A DNA stretch of 7,449 bases from an uncultured Bacilli bacterium. Its GTDB lineage: Bacteria > Bacillota_I > Bacilli_A > RF39 > UBA660. The position numbers and the translations under genes are program-made. The notes under the pieces were generated by a model, which did no database searches, was not told the DNA's origin, and saw nothing but the letters and a program-made list of their open reading frames with translations. Each line of letters starts with the position of its first letter. The first letter of the stretch is position 1. The DNA lies in assembly GCA_947632685.1 (NCBI GenBank), contig CANRQD010000066.1, positions 1-7,449 on the forward strand. The letters are read 5' to 3'. Positions 1 to 5,006 of this stretch are shown here, one piece after another.

Positions 1-51
1 TCTTTTTGGCGTGGGATACTTTTCCATTTATAACTTTCTATTAAAAATATA

Positions 52-80
52 TTGACTTTTAATAGTTAGTCACCTATAGT
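52..80 (+). promoter_or_regulatory. Candidate sigma-A promoter P1 upstream of the ygjP-like operon
   Basis: A -35 hexamer TTGACT (52-57) is followed after exactly 17 bases by a -10 hexamer TATAGT (75-80). Each matches the vegetative consensus at five of six positions. Transcription would begin near 87. The left arm of the 15-bp inverted repeat (62-76) fills most of the spacer and the first two bases of the -10, so a protein bound there, or a rearrangement there, would directly affect this promoter. It is a match by eye only; in AT-rich DNA such matches arise by chance, though the -35 here is unusually good. Confidence 0.5.
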
Positions 81-176
81 AATTTATGTAGTTATTTAGA
101 AGATGTGCTCTTTAAATATATAGAATTGTTTAGTATAATAGAATAAAAGTTATAAAAAAAGTAGGTGACTAACTAT
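62..176. repeat. Perfect 15-bp inverted repeat flanking an 85-bp spacer
   Basis: The arm ATAGTTAGTCACCTA (62-76) is the exact reverse complement of TAGGTGACTAACTAT (162-176). The match ends at 61/177 outside. Inside, 77/161 could only form a G-U pair. The left arm lies in the spacer of promoter P1; the right arm carries the ribosome binding site (163-168) of the metallopeptidase gene and ends one base before its ATG. The spacer holds a second promoter-like sequence. Possible roles are recombination sites of a small invertible promoter, a paired operator, or, in a transcript starting further upstream, an RNA stem hiding the ribosome binding site. The sequence shows the repeat; its function is inference. 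Confidence 0.9.
111..139 (+). promoter_or_regulatory. Candidate sigma-A promoter P2 inside the inverted-repeat spacer
   Basis: A perfect -10 hexamer TATAAT (134-139) is preceded by 17 bases and a -35-like TTTAAA (111-116), which matches four of six consensus positions. Transcription would start near 146, giving a leader of about 30 bases that contains only the right repeat arm and the ribosome binding site. It lies wholly between the repeat arms, so its direction would reverse if the segment inverted. Confidence 0.5.
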
Positions 177-815
177 ATGGTATTTAATTATGATGGTAAA
201 GATTATGAAGTATTAATTGATAAAAAAACTACTAATAAAAATACATATATAAGAGTAAAAAAAGATATGACTATATATGTCACTACAAATTATTTTACAA
301 GAGATAAAGATATAAAAAAATTATTAGATAACAATTATTCAAGTATTGTAAAAATGATAAAACAACAAGAAATAAAAATAAAAAGTAATGAAGGTTTTAA
401 CTATTTAGGTAAAAAATATGATATTATATATGTTGATTATTGTGATATAGAAATAGGTCTAGAAAAAGTATTTATAAATAAAAAGTTAGATATAGATAAA
501 TGGTATAAAAAACAAGCTAAAACTATATTTAGAGAAAGACTTGATTATATTTATAATAATTATACAGAAAGTATTCCATATCCTGATTTAAAAATAAGAA
601 AAATGACTACTAGATGGGGAGTATGTAATACAAAACTTAAAACTATAACCCTAAATTTAGAATTAATAAAAAGGGATATAAAATATTTAGATTATGTAAT
701 TGTACATGAATTATCACATTTAATAGAAGCTAATCATTCAAGTAAATTTTGGGCATTAGTAGAAAAAAATTATAAAGATTATAAAAAAATAAGAAAAGAA
801 ATGAAAGATTTTTAG
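177..815 (+). CDS. YgjP-type (M48-like) zinc metallopeptidase
   Basis: Predicted cytoplasmic metal-dependent hydrolase of the YgjP/DUF45 (WLM-like) family; substrates of this family are poorly known. Numbered from ATG 177 (212 residues), the zinc site is H177-E178-L-S-H181 with a third likely ligand at H187, inside the family block HELSHLIEANHSSKFW. Shortly before it is the conserved TTRWGVCN (residues 144-151). No signal peptide or membrane segment is seen. The longest frame opens at GTG 165, but ATG 177 is preferred: AGGTGA at 163-168 sits eight bases before it as a good ribosome binding site, and GTG 165 is part of that site and has none of its own. First gene of an operon; the next gene begins eight bases after the stop. 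The family call is firm, the role is not. Confidence 0.88.
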   Translation: MVFNYDGKDYEVLIDKKTTNKNTYIRVKKDMTIYVTTNYFTRDKDIKKLLDNNYSSIVKMIKQQEIKIKSNEGFNYLGKKYDIIYVDYCDIEIGLEKVFINKKLDIDKWYKKQAKTIFRERLDYIYNNYTESIPYPDLKIRKMTTRWGVCNTKLKTITLNLELIKRDIKYLDYVIVHELSHLIEANHSSKFWALVEKNYKDYKKIRKEMKDF

Positions 816-823
816 AGGTATAT

Positions 824-1546
824 ATGGTAATAACTAGTTTAGATAATAAAGAAATAAAAAGAATATATAAATTAAAACAAAAAAAATATCGTGATACATT
901 AAAAGAATTTATTATTGAAGGAGAGCACTTAGTAGAAGAAGCATATAAGAATAAATTATTAAAAAAAATAATTGTGATGGATGATTATAATAAAGATTTT
1001 GATATAGAAAAAATAATAGTAAGCTATGATGTAATGAAAAAATTATCTAATCTTGATACTCCTCCTAAAATAATAGGTATATGTAATTTATTAGAAGAAA
1101 AAGAAATAGGTAATAAGGTTTTAGTATTAGATAATATTCAAGATCCTGGTAATTTAGGAACTATTATTAGAAGTTGTGTTGCTTTTAATATTGATACTAT
1201 TATTATGTCAAATGATACTGTAGATTTATATAATCCTAAAGTAATTAGAAGTACTCAGGGAATGATATTTTATATTAATATAATTAGAAGAGATTTAAAA
1301 GAAGAATTAATAAAACTAAAAGCTAAAAATATACCTATTTATACAACTAATGTATCAAATGGAATAGATGTAAAAAATATAGAAAAAAATGATTCTTATA
1401 TTTTAATAGTTGGCAACGAAGGAAATGGTGTTAAAAATGAAATAGCAGATTTAGCAGATAAATCTATAACAATAAAAACAAATAAAAATGTTGAAAGTTT
1501 AAATGTCGGAGTTGCTACTAGTATATTATTATATGAATTAGGGTGA
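824..1546 (+). CDS. TrmH/SpoU-family RNA 2'-O-methyltransferase
   Basis: S-adenosylmethionine-dependent methyltransferase acting on a ribose 2'-hydroxyl of rRNA or tRNA, with a SPOUT knotted fold. The N-terminal part carries the SpoU substrate-binding motif FIIEGEHLVEEA (29-40). The catalytic domain shows all three family motifs: DPGNLGTIIRS (107-117, with N110 and R116), IVGNEGNGV (195-203) and ESLNVGVATS (224-233). At 240 residues it is full length and resembles the YsgA/RlmB-like enzymes of Bacilli; which nucleotide it methylates cannot be read from sequence. AGAGG (814-818), partly within the previous stop codon, is the ribosome binding site. The gene ends in TGA, which overlaps the ribosome binding site of rimM, so the two are probably translationally coupled. 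Confidence 0.93.
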   Translation: MVITSLDNKEIKRIYKLKQKKYRDTLKEFIIEGEHLVEEAYKNKLLKKIIVMDDYNKDFDIEKIIVSYDVMKKLSNLDTPPKIIGICNLLEEKEIGNKVLVLDNIQDPGNLGTIIRSCVAFNIDTIIMSNDTVDLYNPKVIRSTQGMIFYINIIRRDLKEELIKLKAKNIPIYTTNVSNGIDVKNIEKNDSYILIVGNEGNGVKNEIADLADKSITIKTNKNVESLNVGVATSILLYELG

Positions 1547-1550
1547 TACT

Positions 1551-2036
1551 ATGGAAAAGATATATATAGGAAAAGTAGTTTCAACACATGGTATAAAAGG
1601 TGAACTTAGAATACTTAGTAATTTTCAATTTAAAGATAAGGCTTTTAAAGTAGGGACAAATTTATATATTAAAGATGAAATTCATACTATTAAGTCATAT
1701 AGAAGACATAAAAATTATGATATGATTACTATAGATAATTATAATAATATAAATGATGTTTTATATTTATTAAAAGAAAATGTATATAAAGAAAAAGATG
1801 AACTAAATTTATCTAATGGTGAGATTTTAGATAGTGAATTATTAACTTATAAAGTTATTGATAAAAATAAAAAAAGTGGTATAATAAAGGAAATATTTCT
1901 AGCCAGTAGTTCTAATAAAATAATTAGAGTATTATTTGATAAAGAAGTATTAATACCTTTATCTTCACCAATGATTAAAAAAATAGATAAGGATAAAAAA
2001 ATAATAGAAGTAGAATTAATAGATGGGATGATTTAA
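1551..2036 (+). CDS. rimM: Ribosome maturation factor RimM
   Basis: Assembly factor that binds ribosomal protein S19 and helps maturation of the 30S head. The N-terminal RimM domain starts with the family signature IGKVVSTHGIKGELRI (6-21). The C-terminal half, from about residue 95, is a PRC-barrel domain containing KSGIIKEIF and the VLIPLSSPMIKKID stretch. Its 161 residues are slightly short for the family (about 165-180) but both domains are complete. The ribosome binding site AGGGTGA (1540-1546) overlaps the stop codon of the preceding methyltransferase. The stop codon TAA directly abuts the ATG of trmD, the classical rimM-trmD pairing. The usual upstream partner rpsP is not present. Confidence 0.95.
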   Translation: MEKIYIGKVVSTHGIKGELRILSNFQFKDKAFKVGTNLYIKDEIHTIKSYRRHKNYDMITIDNYNNINDVLYLLKENVYKEKDELNLSNGEILDSELLTYKVIDKNKKSGIIKEIFLASSSNKIIRVLFDKEVLIPLSSPMIKKIDKDKKIIEVELIDGMI

Positions 2037-2705
2037 ATGAAAATAGATATACTATCATTGTTTCCAGATATGTTTAGTGGAGTATTTTCTGAATCAATTA
2101 TTAAACGTGCAATTAATGATAAAAAAGTAGAAATAAATATTCATAATTTTAGAGATTATACAAAAGATCCCCATAATAAAGTTGATGATACACCTTATGG
2201 TGGTGGTTGTGGGATGGTCTTAATGCCTCAACCAATATTTGATTGCGTAGAGAAATTAAAAAGTAAAGATTCTAAAGTAATATTATTAACACCAGATGGT
2301 ATTCCTTATAAGCAAAAAAAAGCTTATGAATTATCACATGAAAAACATTTAATTATTATATGTGGTCATTATGAAGGTTTTGATGAGAGAATAAGAACTC
2401 TTGCAGATATAGAAATAAGTATAGGTGATTATATTCTAACAGGTGGAGAAATACCTGCTATGGTATTAGTAGATTCTATTACTAGATTATTACCAGGTGT
2501 TATTAATGAACAAAGTCACCTAGAGGATTCATTTAATGATAATTATTTATTAGATTATCCAACTTATACTAAACCAAGAATCTATAATGGTATGGAAGTT
2601 CCAGAAGTATTATTATCAGGTGATCATAAAAAGATAGAAGAATATCGAAGAAATGAAAGCATAAAAAAAACGCAAAAGTTAAGACCAGATTTATTAGAAA
2701 AGTAG
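2037..2705 (+). CDS. trmD: tRNA (guanine37-N1)-methyltransferase TrmD
   Basis: Makes m1G37 next to the anticodon of tRNAs reading CUN, CCN and CGG codons, preventing +1 frameshifts; normally essential. Visible family motifs are LFPDMF (8-13), DDTPYGGGCGMV (50-61), ICGHYEGFDERI (108-119) and the SAM-binding trefoil-knot stretch IGDYILTGGEIPAM (129-142), followed by RLLPGV (150-155) and DSFNDNYLLDYPTYTKP (164-180). D164 probably corresponds to the catalytic aspartate of the E. coli enzyme. The C-terminal domain with the EYRRNESI block (202-209) is present. At 222 residues it is slightly shorter than typical (about 230-250) but looks complete. It starts directly after the rimM stop; GGGATGAT inside the end of rimM serves as its ribosome binding site. 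Confidence 0.97.
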   Translation: MKIDILSLFPDMFSGVFSESIIKRAINDKKVEINIHNFRDYTKDPHNKVDDTPYGGGCGMVLMPQPIFDCVEKLKSKDSKVILLTPDGIPYKQKKAYELSHEKHLIIICGHYEGFDERIRTLADIEISIGDYILTGGEIPAMVLVDSITRLLPGVINEQSHLEDSFNDNYLLDYPTYTKPRIYNGMEVPEVLLSGDHKKIEEYRRNESIKKTQKLRPDLLEK

Positions 2706-2714
2706 GTGTATTTT

Positions 2715-3167
2715 ATGTATATTATAGAAAATAGAAAAATAAAATATAAACTTGCAGATAAAAGGGCATTAGAAAATATAGAAGGATACCAATTTGGTTC
2801 AAATAAAAAAGTACATAAAATTAATGGCTTTGATGTAACAAAACTTATAATATATAATAAAAAGCTTGCAAATCCCATTGTAAAAAAACAAGTAGATAAA
2901 AAATATAAAAAATTAGTTTCAATGATTACAGAACTATTAGTAAGTGATGATGATACTGGAAGAAGTCAAATCCAAGCTTTAACTGAAATAGAAAAATTTA
3001 GACAACAAATAAAAAATAAATATAGAGAATACTTAACAAAAAAAGATTTAGAAGCTATGTCTAAACAATTAACTATAATTCAGAAAAATGCTAAAAATAA
3101 AATTATCGAATTACAAAATGCTATATATGAAGATCAAATGTTAAGAAGTAGATCCTCTAGTAAATAA
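2715..3167 (+). CDS. Uncharacterised 150-residue charged, helical protein
   Basis: Not recognised with confidence. The protein is lysine-rich and cytoplasmic, without signal peptide or membrane segment. Residues 1-60 look like a small mixed alpha/beta head. From about residue 60 to 140 it is mostly charged helix with heptad-like spacing, probably a coiled coil, and it includes the striking acidic patch SDDDTG (74-79). The tail ends in a serine-rich RSRSSSK. The frame can be opened at GTG 2706, directly after the trmD stop, but ATG 2715 is preferred because AGGTG (2704-2708) is its ribosome binding site at a six-base distance. It is the last gene before the terminator and is presumably co-transcribed with rimM-trmD, in the position where rplS often lies. 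It does not resemble ribosomal protein L19. The frame is surely coding; no function is offered. Confidence 0.82.
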   Translation: MYIIENRKIKYKLADKRALENIEGYQFGSNKKVHKINGFDVTKLIIYNKKLANPIVKKQVDKKYKKLVSMITELLVSDDDTGRSQIQALTEIEKFRQQIKNKYREYLTKKDLEAMSKQLTIIQKNAKNKIIELQNAIYEDQMLRSRSSSK

Positions 3168-3171
3168 ATGT

Positions 3172-3210
3172 AAATAAGTTGTAAATTAGACAACTTATTT
3201 TTTATTTTTA
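3172..3210 (+). terminator. Rho-independent terminator of the rimM-trmD operon
   Basis: An 11-bp perfect stem (3172-3182 with 3190-3200, core AATAAGTTGT/ACAACTTATT) closes a seven-base loop and is followed by the T-rich stretch TTTATTTTT. It lies five bases after the stop codon of the 150-residue protein and separates this operon from the membrane-protein pair. Confidence 0.88.
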
Positions 3211-3223
3211 TAGAATATATAGT
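3195..3223 (+). promoter_or_regulatory. Weak candidate promoter for the membrane-protein pair
   Basis: A -10-like TATAGT (3218-3223), the same hexamer as in P1, lies between the terminator and the ribosome binding site of the next gene. Seventeen bases upstream is only TTATTT (3195-3200), a poor -35 within the terminator arm. A start near 3230 would leave a leader of about 33 bases. A promoter is expected here because a terminator precedes the gene, but this exact placement is uncertain. Confidence 0.28.
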
Positions 3224-3262
3224 AATTATGTGATATTTTCTATATAGAATAGGTGTGATTGT

Positions 3263-4042
3263 ATGGAGGAAAAAGTAAAAGTAGTTTATAAAGAAAAAAA
3301 ATCTACTGGCAAAACAATCTCAATTATAATATTAATTATCTTATTATTATGTTCGCTATCATATATTGGATATAATGAATATCAAAAACTGCTTATAGAT
3401 AATGACAATAATAAAGAAAAAGTAGTAGATGAAAGAGAATTATATTATAGTGAGGTTGAAACTATAATGAATCAAATAGATTTATATAATTATATATTTA
3501 AAGAAGCTTATCCAATTAATGATATTAATAGTATAGATAATCAATTAAAATTGAAATTTGGTATTTATGCTTTACAAGAAGTAGAAAATATTAATAATTA
3601 TTACAAAATTGAAGATATGGAAGAGATGTATAATAATTATTTTATAGATGGATTTAATGCTATATATGAAGATATAGATTGTATTGCAAAAGATGATGTT
3701 TTATATGAATTAAATAGTCAAACAAAAACATATACAGAAAAATCTGGACATGATCATGATAATCCTACTGTAGATATAGATACTTATTTTGTAGAAGGCA
3801 ATATAGATAATAATAAGTATATTATAGATACACATATTTTATATAGTAACTATTGTAATGGAACATGTAATCCTAATGGAGGGTATTATAAATCATATGA
3901 TGATGCTGTAAATGGTACTAATCCTGTTACATATAGAAGAAGTGAATATAAAGATATAAAAAATAATCTACCTATTACAACTTATACATTTATTAAGAAA
4001 AAAGGTAGATTTAAATTAGAAAGTATTGATATTAATTATTAG
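3263..4042 (+). CDS. Single-pass membrane protein with extracytoplasmic domain, function unknown
   Basis: Not recognised. A short lysine-rich cytoplasmic N-terminus (1-17) is followed by one hydrophobic helix (about 18-37, IIILIILLLC core) and then a polar, asparagine- and tyrosine-rich outer domain of about 220 residues; positive-inside topology puts the C-terminus outside. There is no lipobox at a suitable position and no cell-wall sorting signal. The outer domain contains a DIDC motif (C140), a metal-binding-like HDHD (163-166) and a CNGTC pair (C198, C202) that could form a disulfide or bind metal. AGGTG (3251-3255) lies seven bases before the ATG. The next gene has the same architecture and aligns weakly along its length, so the two are probably diverged paralogs in one transcription unit. 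Confidence 0.82.
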   Translation: MEEKVKVVYKEKKSTGKTISIIILIILLLCSLSYIGYNEYQKLLIDNDNNKEKVVDERELYYSEVETIMNQIDLYNYIFKEAYPINDINSIDNQLKLKFGIYALQEVENINNYYKIEDMEEMYNNYFIDGFNAIYEDIDCIAKDDVLYELNSQTKTYTEKSGHDHDNPTVDIDTYFVEGNIDNNKYIIDTHILYSNYCNGTCNPNGGYYKSYDDAVNGTNPVTYRRSEYKDIKNNLPITTYTFIKKKGRFKLESIDINY

Positions 4043-4051
4043 GAGTATGTT

Positions 4052-4945
4052 ATGGTAAAGAATGAAAATAAAAAAAATAAAAATAAAGGTTTAATTATTA
4101 CAAATATAATATTAATAGTAATTATAATAGTATCAGGATTACTTATATATATATCTATAGATGAAGGTATTATTTTATTTAATAAAACTAATGAACTTGA
4201 TACTAATAAAATAATTAAAAATACAAAAACTAGTGAAGAAAAAACTATTACAGATAGTAATACAATTGTAGAATTAAAAAATAAGGTAAACTATTTAAAT
4301 GCAACAAAGATTTATATAGATCATATTATACCTAATTTATATAAAGAAGAAAAAATAACTTATATTGATGAAAAAGCTAAATTAAATATCGTTTTAGAGT
4401 CTTTAAAAAATGATTATACAAATATTACTATTCCTCAGTCAGAAATAGAAAAAAGTTTAGGTTTATATTATGTTGATAGTGTAGTAAAAGATAATAAACA
4501 AATATCTATAGATAAAGTACAAAAAAGATATAATGAATTATTTGGTGGTAGTATTAATAATTTTTATCATATAGAAGGTTGTCCTACATTTTTGTATGAC
4601 TCAATTAATAACCTTTATTATGAAATTACAAAATGTACTAAAGGAGAAACAATAAATAAAGAATATACATATGATATTAAGTATACTATGGATAATAATT
4701 TAGCTTATGTATATGTTAGTGTAGGTACTGCCTTTGAATCAGAAATAAATAATAATAGTAATGAGAAAAAATTAAATATATATAAAGGTTATACTAAAGC
4801 AATCTATAAAGAAGAAGTATCAATAAATGATGCTTTAGAGTTTAAGATAGATAAAGATAATTATAAAGAATTCGATATATATAAATATAAATTTTTCAAA
4901 GATGATAATAATTATTATTTTGTAAGTGTCGAAAAAATAAAATAG
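4052..4945 (+). CDS. Single-pass membrane protein, probable paralog of the preceding gene
   Basis: Not recognised. A lysine/asparagine-rich cytoplasmic start (1-12) precedes one membrane helix (about 13-35) and a polar outer domain to residue 297. Similarity with the preceding protein is visible by eye. Residues YNELFGGSINNFYHIEGC (160-177) followed by LYYEI match that protein's YNNYFIDGFNAIYEDIDC (123-140) and VLYEL, and both end in a short aromatic beta-like stretch (KYKFFKDDNNYYFVSVEKI here, TYTFIKKKGRFKLESIDI there). C177 aligns with C140 of the neighbour. The only other cysteine is C195, so C177-C195 may form a disulfide outside the cell. The ribosome binding site AGGAG (4041-4045) overlaps the previous stop codon and indicates co-translation. 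The stop codon TAG is part of the terminator stem. Confidence 0.82.
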   Translation: MVKNENKKNKNKGLIITNIILIVIIIVSGLLIYISIDEGIILFNKTNELDTNKIIKNTKTSEEKTITDSNTIVELKNKVNYLNATKIYIDHIIPNLYKEEKITYIDEKAKLNIVLESLKNDYTNITIPQSEIEKSLGLYYVDSVVKDNKQISIDKVQKRYNELFGGSINNFYHIEGCPTFLYDSINNLYYEITKCTKGETINKEYTYDIKYTMDNNLAYVYVSVGTAFESEINNNSNEKKLNIYKGYTKAIYKEEVSINDALEFKIDKDNYKEFDIYKYKFFKDDNNYYFVSVEKIK

Positions 4946-4971
4946 ATTCAATATAGACGAATCTATTTTTT
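4940..4971 (+). terminator. Rho-independent terminator overlapping the stop codon
   Basis: Stem AAATAGATTC (4940-4949) pairs with GAATCTATTT (4959-4968) around a nine-base loop, followed by a run of T. The stop codon TAG (4943-4945) of the membrane-protein gene lies inside the left arm. The loop and right arm also overlap the -35 region of the xfp promoter. Confidence 0.85.
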
Positions 4972-4981
4972 ATGGTATAAT
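4954..4981 (+). promoter_or_regulatory. Extended -10 promoter of xfp
   Basis: A perfect -10 TATAAT (4976-4981) is preceded by TGG, giving the extended -10 form TGnTATAAT. A -35-like TAGACG (4954-4959), four of six consensus bases, lies 16 bases upstream in the loop of the preceding terminator. Transcription would start near 4988, leaving a leader of about 19 bases with the ribosome binding site AGAGGGAT (4996-5003). No room remains for a riboswitch or attenuator; a catabolite-control site is not apparent. Confidence 0.72.
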
Positions 4982-5006
4982 TATACTAGAAGAATAGAGG
5001 GATAAA

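Noticed and set aside
77..161. Riboswitch or T-box in the leader of the first operon
   Set aside because: No T-box specifier/antiterminator sequence or compact stem pattern was seen, and the promoters placed here leave leaders of only about 30 to 90 bases.
165..176. GTG 165 as the start of the metallopeptidase gene
   Set aside because: The GTG is part of the ribosome binding site AGGTGA that serves ATG 177, and no such site precedes it.
824..1546. Mycoplasma-type code with TGA read as tryptophan, considered because of the extreme AT content
   Set aside because: Tryptophans at conserved positions use TGG, and the SpoU-type gene ends in TGA at the family's normal C-terminus, directly before the rimM start.
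2706..2714. GTG 2706 as the start of the 150-residue protein
   Set aside because: It lies in the AGGTG that serves ATG 2715 with good spacing; a start there would rely on coupling from trmD alone.
2624..2878. Minus-strand frame of 84 codons across the trmD end and the following gene
   Set aside because: It lies antisense to two well-supported genes with good ribosome binding sites, has a low-complexity hydrophobic product and no family motif.
3195..3250. TATATAGAAT (3241-3250) as the -10 of the membrane-protein unit
   Set aside because: A start about seven bases downstream would fall in or after the ribosome binding site AGGTG (3251-3255), and no suitable -35 is present.
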